A stretch of 64,000 nt of DNA from Segatella paludivivens DSM 17968 = JCM 13650 (GCF_000373185.1 NZ_KB890627.1:124001-188000), one strand, 5' to 3'; positions 36,430-45,852 are shown, numbered from the stretch's first letter. The notes: generated by a model from the sequence alone, not told the origin. Program-made: numbers and translations.

Positions 36430-39400
36430 TGAAACGATCTAAATTTGATCCCGTAGAGGGAGTTATGCGCAAAAGCAGCATCATGCTGCTGATTGTGTCT
36501 GTATTCATTGTCTTTGGCATATATTCACTTATTAATATGCCTAAAAATGAATTTCCTACTTTCACTGTTCGTACAGGTGTGGTTGCCGCTGTTTATCCCG
36601 GTGCTACTTCTGCTGAAGTAGAGGAACAAGTGACAAAACCTTTAGAGAAGTTTCTTTGGGGATTTAAGGAAATAAAGAAGTCAAAGACATATTCACAAAG
36701 CAAAGACGGTGTTTGTTATGTCTTTCTGGAACTGAATGATAATATAAAGAATAAGGATGAGTTTTGGAGTAAATTTAAAATTAAACTTCAACAGTTTAAG
36801 GGTGAATTGCCTACTGGGGTATTAGCTTTAATAGCAAATGATGACTTCGGCGATACGTCTGCAATGTTGCTTACATTGGAGAGTAAAGACAAAACTTATA
36901 GGCAATTGCATGATTATATGACGAATCTGCAGGATAGTCTACGTACGATTCCTGAGGTTGCCAATATGAGACTATGTGGTGAACAGAAAGAGCAGATCGG
37001 TATTTATATTGATCGTGACCGTCTTTCTACATACGGTTTGAATACTGCAACTTTGCTGGCTAGTCTGAAATCTCAAGGTATGACTATCATTAGTGGATCG
37101 GTTGACGATAAGAATACGGTGAGACCAATACACGTGGTATCAAGTCTTAGCACGGAAAATGATGTGGCGCAGCAGATTGTTTTTTCAGATCCTGCTGGCA
37201 ATGTGATACGTTTGCGTGATATTGCAACAATAAAACGTGAATATCCTGATGCCGATTCTTATGTGAAGAATAATGGCAAGAAATGTATTGTCTTATCATT
37301 AGAGATGAACGAAGGTAAAAATATTGTTCAGTTTGGTGATAAGGTAAAAGAAATCATGAACAGATATCAGGCTAGTTTGCCTTCTGATGTTCACATTTAT
37401 ACGATAACGGATCAGAGTCAAGTTGTAAATTCATCTGTCGTAGATTTCCTTAAAGAATTGTGTATAGCGATAGTTTCAGTAATCATAGTCATCATGCTTC
37501 TGCTGCCAATGCGAGTGGCTAGTGTGGCGGCTGGTACAATTCCGATAACGATATTTATTGCGTTGGGAATCTTCTATGCTTTTGGAATAGAATTGAATAC
37601 GGTAACGCTGGCGGCATTGATTGTGACTCTTGGTATGATAGTGGATAATAGTATTGTCATTATTGACTGCTATATAGAGAAGATTGATCAGGGAATGAGT
37701 CGATGGCATGCAGCCTCCTTGTCAGCCAAAGAGTTCTTCTCTTCAATATTCAGTGCTACATTAGCTATTTCAATCACTTTCTTCCCATTGTTGATAACGA
37801 TGAGGGGTATGTTGCTAGACTTCGTGAAATGGTTCCCGTTTGGTGTCTCTATTGTTTTGGGTGTGTCTTTATTGATAGCGGTATTCATGGTGCCATGGAT
37901 GCAATATACATTTATAAAGAAAGGATTAAAAGAAGATAGTGGTAAAAAGAAACATAAGACTTTCTTGGAAGTTATACAGCATTATTATAATATATTGATT
38001 AATGCTTGCTTCAGACATCCTTTTATCACATTGGGTTTTGGAGTGTTTACTATCATCATAGGAGGATATCTTTTTTCAAGAGCTCCGCAGAAATTGATGC
38101 CAAGGGCTGAACGTAACCAATTTGCGGTAGAAATTTATATGCCTTCTGGCACAGCGATTGAACGCACCGCGCAAGTTGCTGATAGTTTGGAGCATTTAAT
38201 GAAAAAAGATAAACGTGTACTTAATGTCACTACATTCTATGGTAGTGGTTCTCCTCGTTTCCAAACCAGCTATGCTCCACAGATTGGTGGTACTAATTTC
38301 GCACAGTTTATTGTCAATACTAAGGATGATGAGGATACCCAAGCTTTGCTTGATAAGTTCACTCCGATGTATTCTCGCTATTTTAGTGATGCTCAGGTGC
38401 GTATAAAGCAACTAGACTATTCTGAAGCTACATCACCTGTTGAGATTAGATTTAGTGGCAGTGACCTTTCTCAGTTGCATAAGACTGTAGATACAGCTAT
38501 GGAAATTATGCGCCGTGACAGCAATTTGTTGTTGGTAAGAAGTAATTTTGATGGAACTACCAGTGGACTAAACGTTATAATGAATAGTGATGAGGCTAAT
38601 AGGTTAGGAATAAACAAGGCGATGTTGTCTATGAATCTTGCTACAAGATTCGGTGATGGTATTCCACTTACAACAGTCTGGGAGGGTGATTATCCGGTAA
38701 ACGTGATGCTTAAAGATACAAAATCAGGGAATCATACTCCTGATGATTTGAGTAATACAATGGTTAGTGGTTTGGTCCCTGGAGTGAATGTACATCTTAA
38801 CCAGATAGCTAATGTTAAGCCTGATTGGCATGAAGGCATGATTGTAAGACGTAATGGAGTGAGAACGATATCAGTCTTTGCAGATGTACGTAGAGGCGTA
38901 AATCTGAATACGGCTACGGATAAAACATTAGCTTCATTAAAATCTGTTCCTGGTAAGGGCGTTTCTATGAAAGCTGGTGGTCAACGTGAGTTCGATAATG
39001 AAAACGGACCACAGATTTATGGAGGTTTGTCTATATCAATTATCATCATATTCGTGATATTGATTTTCCATTTCAAAGACATACGAATGTCTGTATTGAT
39101 AATGTTTTCACTTCTATTTTCTTTGTTGGGAGCGGCTATTGGTATCTATGTCATGCATCAGGACGTGAGTTTGACTGGTGTGCTGGGTATGATATCGCTT
39201 ATGGGAATCATAGTGAGGAACGGTATCATAATGATAGACTATGCTGAAGAACTGCGCAAGAAAAATAGAATCAGCGCTAAGCATGCGGCTATTCAGGCTG
39301 CTGAAAGACGTATGCGCCCTATATTCCTTACTAGTGCAGCTGCATCAATGGGTGTTGTGCCTATGGTTATACAAAACTCACCGATGTGGGGACCAATGGG

Positions 39401-39566
39401 AGTTGTTGTTTGTTTTGGTACTATCGTCGCAATGTTCTTTATTCTCACAATGATACCTATTGGATATTGGATAATATTCCGTATCGAAGACAAGAAGCGT
39501 CATTTGAAGAATGAGAAAGATCGTGCAAAGATGATACAGAAGATTGTAAGTGAAGAAACTGAATAG
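36426..39566 (+). CDS. RND efflux pump, inner-membrane permease (AcrB/HAE1-like)
   Basis: A 1046-residue proton-driven resistance-nodulation-division transporter. An N-terminal helix is followed by the porter loop (PKNEFPTFTVRTGVVAAVYPGATSAEVEEQV), a block of helices (about 335-510), a second porter/docking loop and a second block of helices (about 860-1030). The fourth-helix region LAALIVTLGMIVDNSIVIID has an acidic residue suited to the proton relay. Length and two-fold repeat match AcrB relatives. It overlaps the adaptor upstream by 4 bp, and the TolC-type gene starts 31 bp after its stop. The substrate is unknown. Confidence 0.95.
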   Translation: MMKRSKFDPVEGVMRKSSIMLLIVSVFIVFGIYSLINMPKNEFPTFTVRTGVVAAVYPGATSAEVEEQVTKPLEKFLWGFKEIKKSKTYSQSKDGVCYVFLELNDNIKNKDEFWSKFKIKLQQFKGELPTGVLALIANDDFGDTSAMLLTLESKDKTYRQLHDYMTNLQDSLRTIPEVANMRLCGEQKEQIGIYIDRDRLSTYGLNTATLLASLKSQGMTIISGSVDDKNTVRPIHVVSSLSTENDVAQQIVFSDPAGNVIRLRDIATIKREYPDADSYVKNNGKKCIVLSLEMNEGKNIVQFGDKVKEIMNRYQASLPSDVHIYTITDQSQVVNSSVVDFLKELCIAIVSVIIVIMLLLPMRVASVAAGTIPITIFIALGIFYAFGIELNTVTLAALIVTLGMIVDNSIVIIDCYIEKIDQGMSRWHAASLSAKEFFSSIFSATLAISITFFPLLITMRGMLLDFVKWFPFGVSIVLGVSLLIAVFMVPWMQYTFIKKGLKEDSGKKKHKTFLEVIQHYYNILINACFRHPFITLGFGVFTIIIGGYLFSRAPQKLMPRAERNQFAVEIYMPSGTAIERTAQVADSLEHLMKKDKRVLNVTTFYGSGSPRFQTSYAPQIGGTNFAQFIVNTKDDEDTQALLDKFTPMYSRYFSDAQVRIKQLDYSEATSPVEIRFSGSDLSQLHKTVDTAMEIMRRDSNLLLVRSNFDGTTSGLNVIMNSDEANRLGINKAMLSMNLATRFGDGIPLTTVWEGDYPVNVMLKDTKSGNHTPDDLSNTMVSGLVPGVNVHLNQIANVKPDWHEGMIVRRNGVRTISVFADVRRGVNLNTATDKTLASLKSVPGKGVSMKAGGQREFDNENGPQIYGGLSISIIIIFVILIFHFKDIRMSVLIMFSLLFSLLGAAIGIYVMHQDVSLTGVLGMISLMGIIVRNGIIMIDYAEELRKKNRISAKHAAIQAAERRMRPIFLTSAAASMGVVPMVIQNSPMWGPMGVVVCFGTIVAMFFILTMIPIGYWIIFRIEDKKRHLKNEKDRAKMIQKIVSEETE

Positions 39567-39597
39567 ACTGAATAGACAACAAATATATATAATAATT

Positions 39598-40959
39598 ATG
39601 ATGAAAAGACTATCAATAATAATATTATCAGTTGGTATGTTTTTGCCAATAAGCGCACAAAAGATATATACATTGAAAGAGTGTCGTGAATTGGCAATGC
39701 ACAACAATATAAGGATAAGAGATGCTCGACTTGGAGTGAGTCAAGCACTGGAAACTGAAAAAAATGCATTCTCTAAATATCTACCTACTGTAACGGCTAG
39801 TGCTCTCGGTTTTCAATCTAATGACTATTTGATGAAAAAAGACTTTAGTCTATCAGCAGCTGATCAAAGTAAGTTGGGTAGTGTAGTCTCGCAGCTAGGA
39901 TTAAATCCTGCTGCGTTAGCTTCATTACCATCTTCATACTCTTTTAATATGTTGAAGCATGGAACGATGGCGCAACTCATGGCTATGGAACCAATATATG
40001 CAGGTGGACAGATAACGAATGGAAACAAATTGGCTAAGTTGCAGACTGAAGTAAAGAAGCTGCAGATCAGACAGTCTGAAGATGAAGTGGTTTCATCTAC
40101 AGAGACATATTATAATCAATTGTTAACGCTTTTTGGAAAGCTTAGAACTATTAATATGGCTGATAATCAATTAAAACGTATTCATAATGATGCCGAAAAT
40201 GCTTATAAAGCTGGTATCTCTACAAAAAAGGATATGTTGACAGTTGAACTGAAGCAGAATGAATTGGTTGGAAACAGATTGAAGGTTGAAAACGGAATCA
40301 AACTGTGCAAAATGGCTCTTGCTCAATATATAGGTAAGAATGGCGATGAAATAATGATTGATACAACGTTGACAGATGAAATTCTTGAACCTTCTGTCTA
40401 TCTTGTTGACCATGTTTCTGCACTCAACAATAAAGTAGAGGCTCAACTTCTTGATAAAAATGTTGAGGCTAACAAACTTCAGACTAAACTGAAAAAAGGA
40501 GTATTGTTGCCTACTTTGTCTGTTGGCGCAGTTGGAGTGTATCAAAATATGATGGGAAGTGGCCAAGCTAATGTGATAGGACTTGCAACTCTTAGTGTTC
40601 CTATCAGTGGCTTGTGGAGTGATAATCATGTGGTGAAGCATCAGAAGATAGCTGAACAGATTGCATGTCAGGATAGAGAGGATAATCGTCAACTGCTCAT
40701 CATACAGATGCAAAGTTCATATAATGATTTTGATAATTCATACAAACAGATTCTTGTGGCACGCAAGAGTATAGAACAATCAGCTGAAAATCTTCGTCTG
40801 AATGAGGATTATTATAAAGCAGGCACTGCAACAATGAGCGATCTGCTCGATGCACAGACAAGTAATCAGCAGTCATTAGACAAGTATACTGAAACAGTTT
40901 GCAACTATCTTGATTGCAAGACTGCTTACTTTATAGCAACAGGCAGGAATGTTGAATAA
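39598..40959 (+). CDS. TolC-family outer-membrane efflux channel
   Basis: A 453-residue outer-membrane channel. The ATG at 39598 gives a signal peptide MMKRLSIIILSVGMFLPISAQ; a longer GTG frame (39550) overlaps the pump gene and adds no signal, so I reject it. YTLKECRELAMHNNIRIRDARLGV begins the first repeat. Long heptad-rich helices (about 140-225 and 330-430) form the tunnel, and the family ending YYKAGTATMSDLLDAQTSNQQS is clear. It completes the adaptor-pump-channel tripartite efflux operon controlled, probably, by the divergent AraC-type regulator. Confidence 0.93.
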   Translation: MMKRLSIIILSVGMFLPISAQKIYTLKECRELAMHNNIRIRDARLGVSQALETEKNAFSKYLPTVTASALGFQSNDYLMKKDFSLSAADQSKLGSVVSQLGLNPAALASLPSSYSFNMLKHGTMAQLMAMEPIYAGGQITNGNKLAKLQTEVKKLQIRQSEDEVVSSTETYYNQLLTLFGKLRTINMADNQLKRIHNDAENAYKAGISTKKDMLTVELKQNELVGNRLKVENGIKLCKMALAQYIGKNGDEIMIDTTLTDEILEPSVYLVDHVSALNNKVEAQLLDKNVEANKLQTKLKKGVLLPTLSVGAVGVYQNMMGSGQANVIGLATLSVPISGLWSDNHVVKHQKIAEQIACQDREDNRQLLIIQMQSSYNDFDNSYKQILVARKSIEQSAENLRLNEDYYKAGTATMSDLLDAQTSNQQSLDKYTETVCNYLDCKTAYFIATGRNVE

Positions 40960-41047
40960 AAACTAACACATTAAAACTGTGCAATCGTTTGCTCAACGAT
41001 TTGCGCTAATATTGACAATTATCAGAACAACGGGGGAAATTTAGTTT

Positions 41048-41253
41048 TATCTTTGCATTGTTGTTGGAGTTCGCATAAATCATTAGATTGTGGTTATGTA
41101 CTTCCTCCAAGCGATTATAAAAAAAGTAGGTTCAATGTTTTTAGGTACACGTTAAGGAATAAAATGTTTAGAGAGTTTTGAGTATTGTGTTTTGATAGAT
41201 TAGATTTCCCTCATAGCGAGGATGGGTTAAATGGTTTTTGTTGATTTAGTGAG
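41048..41253 (+). ncRNA. weak candidate for a small RNA
   Basis: TATCTTTG at 41048-41055 matches the -7 box, about 200 bp follow with no gene, and a strong terminator ends the stretch at 41290. No -33 box is present. A 6-bp inverted repeat (TTGGAG near 41065 with CTCCAA near 41106) is the only internal structure seen. Confidence 0.25.
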
Positions 41254-41290
41254 AAAGGGACCCGCTAGCAGATTTGCTGGCGGGTCCTTT
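41254..41290. terminator. terminator between tolC-type and DUF4230 genes
   Basis: A GC-rich stem (GGACCCGCTAGCA with TGCTGGCGGGTCC, one bulge, one wobble) and a 4-nt loop, with A- and T-flanks. It lies between convergent genes. Confidence 0.8.
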
Positions 41291-41298
41291 ATTTATTG

Positions 41299-41931
41299 TC
41301 ACTTGTCAAATCGTATTTTTACATATTCAAATCCCATTGAGTGCAATATATTGTTAAACTGTATAGTTGCGTTATTCTTAGCTTTGGTAATATTGTCAGC
41401 TGCCATGCAACGTGCCTTCATCGCGTTGTATGCTTTGTTGTATAGTGCTTTGCGGTCTTTGTCTGTCCATGTTCCTGTCTCAGAGAAAGGCTTTGTTCTT
41501 GCCTCATCAATGAATTCATTGTCAAGCAATTTTATGGGTGGTAATATAGCCTTTATTGTGTCGTGGTCTACTTTTATCCAGTCTTTGTTTGTCTCATGCA
41601 GATTTATTCCCAGTCGAAGTGTTCCATAATATATCCTCACAAGTTTATCGTCACCAAAGAAACTATGTCTTGTTGTATCAGTCAGTTCTTCATCATTTAC
41701 CTGTAGAAATTCCCATTCACCAATGTTTTCAATTGATTTTATCATTGTAGGCGTAATGTCAATCTTCTTGTTCTCTTCAATACTTATGCTGTTATCCTTG
41801 TTTAGCCAATATAGTCCGGCTAGTATAATGATAGCGGCAATAGCTATTATCGCAACTTGCAGTAATGGATTTACAGCAACGTTGCTGATAAGAGACTTAA
41901 TGCTGAGTCTTGATTTATTCTTATTTTTCAT
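41299..41931 (-). CDS. DUF4230-like membrane-anchored protein
   Basis: A 210-residue protein with a charged N-terminus, one membrane helix (about residues 24-43, LLQVAIIAIAAIIILAGLYW) and an extracytoplasmic domain. The pattern (GEWEFLQVNDEEL, VRIYYGTLRLGINL, then AILPPIKLLDNEFID) and the C-terminal helical stretch ending GFEYVKIRFDK match the DUF4230 family as I recall it. Its function is unknown. It overlaps the upstream paralogue by 11 bp, so the two are cotranscribed and may form a complex. A strong terminator follows. Confidence 0.78.
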   Translation of the reverse strand: MKNKNKSRLSIKSLISNVAVNPLLQVAIIAIAAIIILAGLYWLNKDNSISIEENKKIDITPTMIKSIENIGEWEFLQVNDEELTDTTRHSFFGDDKLVRIYYGTLRLGINLHETNKDWIKVDHDTIKAILPPIKLLDNEFIDEARTKPFSETGTWTDKDRKALYNKAYNAMKARCMAADNITKAKNNATIQFNNILHSMGFEYVKIRFDK

Positions 41932-42592
41932 GTTCTATTGTAGTTTTGTCAATTAGGTTATTAATGTTGTTGTTTAAGCCCTTTCTGAAACTTATTGTAA
42001 TATCTTTTTCGTCATACCCCATGAGCTTTATCATCGGAATGATATTATTGGCTGCATTCATCTTGGCTCTTTCAAGAATATCCGTTTGAGGAATAGATTT
42101 TATGATTTGATCTCGTCCCTGTTTTTCATAGCTTAAAAGTTCCTCATCGCTGAAGTTTGAACGAACCAAACTAACATCTTTCTTAATTCCCTCGTGGTCT
42201 ATTCTTGAACTTGTCATTATGATTCGTGGGTCGGGTAGTGTTACTTCAATCTTGTTGCCAAACTTAGTTATGTTCTTTTCAGAAAAGTTTGAGAAGTCGA
42301 TATATGCTTTCACAGTTGCGTCCATAGGGATAGCAATCTTTCGCTGACTCATAGGGATGTCAAAACTCATGTCTGTTTTGAACAGAGAAGCTTTGATAGT
42401 TTTTTTATCCAGATGAGTTATAATCTTGTGAAATTTATATTCAGCGGTATATAATCGTGAGCATTTTTGTATGTGCATCACTATTTCTGGTATCGTATCT
42501 ATCTGTTTAGCTGTTTCATCGGTCTTGTTTCTGTTGCAAGAAGCAAGCAATGTAATAGCCATAATAACGATTAATGTAGCTTTATGTTTCAT
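41921..42592 (-). CDS. DUF4230-like lipoprotein
   Basis: A 223-residue predicted lipoprotein: the signal MKHKATLIVIMAITLLASC ends at the acylated cysteine (residue 19). The body shares the DUF4230 layout with its downstream neighbour (early strand around LYTAEYKFHKII, central VTLPDPRIIMTSSRIDHEGI, C-terminal helix and ITISFRKG). It is therefore probably a diverged paralogue that differs in membrane anchoring: lipid here, transmembrane helix in the partner. A TATATTTG element lies at 42614-42621 on the minus strand. Function unknown. Confidence 0.78.
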   Translation of the reverse strand: MKHKATLIVIMAITLLASCNRNKTDETAKQIDTIPEIVMHIQKCSRLYTAEYKFHKIITHLDKKTIKASLFKTDMSFDIPMSQRKIAIPMDATVKAYIDFSNFSEKNITKFGNKIEVTLPDPRIIMTSSRIDHEGIKKDVSLVRSNFSDEELLSYEKQGRDQIIKSIPQTDILERAKMNAANNIIPMIKLMGYDEKDITISFRKGLNNNINNLIDKTTIEHEK

Positions 42593-42927
42593 ATTTTTAT
42601 TTTTTCAATAATACAAATATAGATATTTTTTCTGATATTAGTTATGTATTTGTTGAAATTAATAACTTCGCCATGCAAGTTTCATTTCTGTATCACCTAT
42701 CCATATTATAAAAAGTTTATTGTATTTTAGTATAAAATACTTCTTTATGAGGATTTGTATAAAGCCTTCAAACATTCTTATTTAAATCTATAGAATGCTT
42801 TGTATTGGTGATTTTTTCTTGTTTTAATCCATATTATTTTTAGTGAATAACTAAAGCTTTTATAAATGAATATTCATTCTTCAAACGAAAATTCTGTGAT
42901 TATCATTCATTATAAATCATGATTCCC

Positions 42928-42958
42928 TTTTATATTTCAAAAATTAATACTACCTTTG
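42928..42958 (+). promoter_or_regulatory. mgtA operon promoter
   Basis: TTTT (42928-42931, one mismatch), 19-bp spacer, TACCTTTG (42951-42958). The predicted mRNA leader to mgtA is about 135 nt and contains a leader peptide and two competing hairpins. Confidence 0.75.
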
Positions 42959-42984
42959 CGCCGAATTTAAAATCAAAAATAAAT

Positions 42985-43041
42985 ATGAACGACGACCCTT
43001 ATCCGATTACAAATAAAATAATGTTTAACTGCATTCGTTAG
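42985..43041 (+). CDS. mgtA leader peptide (MgtL-like)
   Basis: An 18-codon frame, MNDDPYPITNKIMFNCIR, between the promoter and mgtA. The start has the acidic/proline pattern D-P-x-P-[I/L] at residues 4-8, as does E. coli/Salmonella MgtL (MEPDPTPL), and both end in arginine. In MgtL such residues make ribosomes fall off at low magnesium, which switches on mgtA. The stop codon TAG (43039-43041) forms the edge of a hairpin arm (AGGAAGT, 43040-43046). Translation of this frame is inferred, not shown; chance occurrence of a short frame is possible, but position, pattern and linked structures argue against it. Confidence 0.7.
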   Translation: MNDDPYPITNKIMFNCIR

Positions 43042-43102
43042 GAAGTCGTGTCTCATGATTTATACTTCCTGATATGCTTAATAACGGAGGTATAACTCAT
43101 GA
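43040..43102 (+). promoter_or_regulatory. mutually exclusive hairpins controlling mgtA translation
   Basis: Structure 1: AGGAAGT (43040-43046) pairs with ACTTCCT (43064-43070). Structure 2: 43053-43069 pairs with 43086-43102 over 17 positions (15 Watson-Crick, one G-U, one mismatch; 16-nt loop). It covers the GGAGG site (43086-43090) and the ATG (43099). The two share 43064-43069 and cannot coexist. A ribosome on the leader stop codon would block structure 1 and favour the closed structure 2. Confidence 0.75.
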
Positions 43103-45795
43103 TAAAAATAATGAGAAACACCATTGGAGCAGCAATGCACAATGGTAAAGGAGTGATGCTGTCAACTCCAACTGAAAATCTTTTTAAAACAGCTACTTTT
43201 CCAAAAAAAGAAATATTCGAACGCTTGCAATGCTTGCCTACTGGACTGAATGAAGATGAAGTTTCAGAAAGGCAAGAGCAATTTGGATACAATAGAGTGA
43301 AAAGGGAAGAGACACCCTCATGGTTTAGACAACTTGTCTCGGCCTTTATCAATCCATTTATCGGTATCCTTGTCCTGATAGCAATAGTATCTTCTATTAT
43401 CGATGTGGTACTGGCCGCTCCAGCAGATAGAGACTACAAAACGCTTGTAGTCGTTTCTGTAATGGTAATTATCAGTGTTGTGCTTCGTTTTGTACAAGAA
43501 TATCGAAGCAACCTTGCTGCAGAAAAATTAAAGGACTTAGTAACTACAACTGCGACTGTTATTCGTCAAGAAACTGGTAAAGATGAAATTGACTTTGAAG
43601 AAATTGTACCTGGTGATATAATTTTGTTATCAGCTGGTGACATGATACCCGCTGATTGTCGGGTGATTCAATCAAAAGACTTATTTGTCAACCAATCGGC
43701 TCTAACAGGAGAATCAATACCCGTTGAGAAAAATGACCAACCGATTGCTGATGCTAAAAAGCTATCACCTTTTGAGTTGCCAAATATCTGCCTTATGGGT
43801 TCTGATGTGGTCAGTGGTTCGGCAACAGTTGTTGCTATCAATACAGGTGAAAGTACTTATTTCGGAGCTATAAGTAAGTCTGTTACTGGGAAGCGAGTTG
43901 AAACCAGCTTTGATAAAGGAATAAACAAGATAAGTTGGTTGCTTATCCGGTTTATGTTTGTCATGGTTCCTCTCATTTTCCTGATAAATGGATTTATGAA
44001 AGGCAATTGGTACGATTCTTTACTATTTGCTATTGCTGTGGCCGTAGGACTCACTCCTGAAATGTTACCTATGATAGTAACGGCTAATCTTGCTAAAGGA
44101 GCTGTTAGTATGAGCAAACATAATGTGATTATTAAACGCTTGAATGCAATTCAGAATCTGGGAGCCATGGATATTCTATGTACAGACAAAACAGGAACAT
44201 TAACTCTTGATAAAGTCGTACTAGAAAAGCATGTAAATATTTACGGTATTGATGATGAGGAGGTGTTGAGTTGGGCATACCTCAATAGCTTTCACCAAAC
44301 AGGCGTTAAAAGTCTACTCGACAATGCAATCCTAACTCATGCAGAACTTAATGAAGAACTAAATGTAGAAAGAGACTTCGAAAAAATAGATGAAATTCCC
44401 TTTGATTTTCAGCGCCGTAGATTATCGGTTATTCTACAAAAAAAAGATGGAAAGCATTTGCTTATCTGTAAAGGTGCTGTAGAAGAATTACTTTCCATTT
44501 CTTCTTATGCTTTTGATCCAGGAGAAGACAAAAAATTGCAGATCTTTACTGATGAGGTTATTCCACTCGATGATAGTACCCGTGAATTAATTCTTCGTGA
44601 GACTAAGAAAATGAATGAAGATGGCATGCGAGTATTGCTGGTTGCAGTCAAAGAATTTGATCAACGAGAATTAAACTATTCTGTAGCTGACGAAAATAAT
44701 CTAATGATTGTTGGACTCATTGGTTTCCTTGATCCAGCTAAACCTTCGGCAAAAGAAGCAATAGAGCGATTACGCAAATTAGGAGTTAATGTAAAAGTAT
44801 TAACTGGCGACAATGAGATTGTAACTAAAAAGATATGTAATGACATTGGCATTGAAGTCAACAACCTTATCACAGGAAATGAACTTGATGAAATAACCGA
44901 TGAAGAACTTGCTTCAAAAATCGGTGATATTAGTATTTTTTCCAAACTAAATCCGTTGCAAAAAACAAGAGTAGTGAAGGTATTACAGAGCAAAGGAAAT
45001 ACCGTTGGCTTTCTTGGAGATGGTATAAATGATGCAGGAGCTTTAAAACAAGCTGATGTTGGTATCTCTGTGGATACAGCTACAGATATTGCTAAAGAAA
45101 GTGCAGATATTATTTTGCTTGAGAACGATTTGAATGTTCTAAGGAAGGGAGTAGTATATGGTCGCCGTACTTTTGGAAATATCCTGAAATATATCAAAAT
45201 GACCACAAGTAGTAACTTTGGAAATATGTTCAGTATGCTTGGTGCAAGTGCATTCTTACCATTTTTGCCGATGCTACCTGTTCAATTATTATTGCAAAAT
45301 CTACTTTACGATATATCACAAGTATCTATTCCATGGGATAGAGTGGATGAAGAGTATATTAATAAACCGCAACAGTGGAATGCGAAGTTCTTATCTAAAT
45401 TCATAGTTTTTATTGGACCAATAAGTTCCATATTTGATTATGCTACATTTGCGTTGATGTATTTCGTCTTCAAAGCTAATTCTCCTGAACACCAAAGCTT
45501 ATTCCAAAGTGGATGGTTTATTGAAGGTTTATTATCGCAAACATTAATTGTGCACTTGATTAGAACCCGTAAAATACCATTTATTCAAAGCTGGGCTACA
45601 GCCCCAGTTGTTGCGTTGACTTCTTTAATCATGGCGATCGGTATTTTTATACCTTTTTCTCCAGTTGCTCATTTGCTGGGTTTGCAAGCACTTCCAATAA
45701 CGTATTTCCCATTTTTGATTATAATATTGGTCGCTTATGCGATTCTTACTCAGATTGTGAAAAGTTGGTTTATTAAACGATTCCATAATTTCTGA
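43099..45795 (+). CDS. mgtA: magnesium-translocating P-type ATPase
   Basis: An 898-residue P3B-type ATPase that imports Mg2+ with ATP. The length is that of enterobacterial MgtA. The N-terminal cytosolic part (GLNEDEVSERQEQFGYNRV) leads to the first helices in NPFIGILVLIAIVSSIIDV. The actuator loop has ALTGES; the phosphorylated aspartate is D363 in CTDKTGTLT. VKVLTGDN, FLGDGINDAGAL and ADIILLENDLNVL complete the P-domain, and six C-terminal helices follow. Unusually for the phylum, the ATG is preceded by GGAGG at 8-nt spacing, and this site lies in a predicted attenuator hairpin. An OprB-like porin gene follows 57 bp downstream. Confidence 0.93.
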   Translation: MIKIMRNTIGAAMHNGKGVMLSTPTENLFKTATFPKKEIFERLQCLPTGLNEDEVSERQEQFGYNRVKREETPSWFRQLVSAFINPFIGILVLIAIVSSIIDVVLAAPADRDYKTLVVVSVMVIISVVLRFVQEYRSNLAAEKLKDLVTTTATVIRQETGKDEIDFEEIVPGDIILLSAGDMIPADCRVIQSKDLFVNQSALTGESIPVEKNDQPIADAKKLSPFELPNICLMGSDVVSGSATVVAINTGESTYFGAISKSVTGKRVETSFDKGINKISWLLIRFMFVMVPLIFLINGFMKGNWYDSLLFAIAVAVGLTPEMLPMIVTANLAKGAVSMSKHNVIIKRLNAIQNLGAMDILCTDKTGTLTLDKVVLEKHVNIYGIDDEEVLSWAYLNSFHQTGVKSLLDNAILTHAELNEELNVERDFEKIDEIPFDFQRRRLSVILQKKDGKHLLICKGAVEELLSISSYAFDPGEDKKLQIFTDEVIPLDDSTRELILRETKKMNEDGMRVLLVAVKEFDQRELNYSVADENNLMIVGLIGFLDPAKPSAKEAIERLRKLGVNVKVLTGDNEIVTKKICNDIGIEVNNLITGNELDEITDEELASKIGDISIFSKLNPLQKTRVVKVLQSKGNTVGFLGDGINDAGALKQADVGISVDTATDIAKESADIILLENDLNVLRKGVVYGRRTFGNILKYIKMTTSSNFGNMFSMLGASAFLPFLPMLPVQLLLQNLLYDISQVSIPWDRVDEEYINKPQQWNAKFLSKFIVFIGPISSIFDYATFALMYFVFKANSPEHQSLFQSGWFIEGLLSQTLIVHLIRTRKIPFIQSWATAPVVALTSLIMAIGIFIPFSPVAHLLGLQALPITYFPFLIIILVAYAILTQIVKSWFIKRFHNF

Positions 45796-45852
45796 TATTT
45801 GAGAATTTTGATGAAAGAAATCAAAATGGAGTAGATAAAAACAAGCATAGAA

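Noticed and set aside
40171..40713. 180-codon frame antisense to the TolC-type gene
   Set aside because: It is rich in I, L and Y from the reverse complement of an amphipathic coding region and has no promoter or signal.
42959..43098. M-box or similar magnesium riboswitch in the mgtA leader
   Set aside because: The leader is too short and lacks the multi-helix M-box layout; the leader peptide with two alternative hairpins explains the conserved-looking features better.
44676..45206. 176-codon frame antisense to mgtA
   Set aside because: It is opposite the conserved ATPase P-domain and has serine-rich shadow composition.
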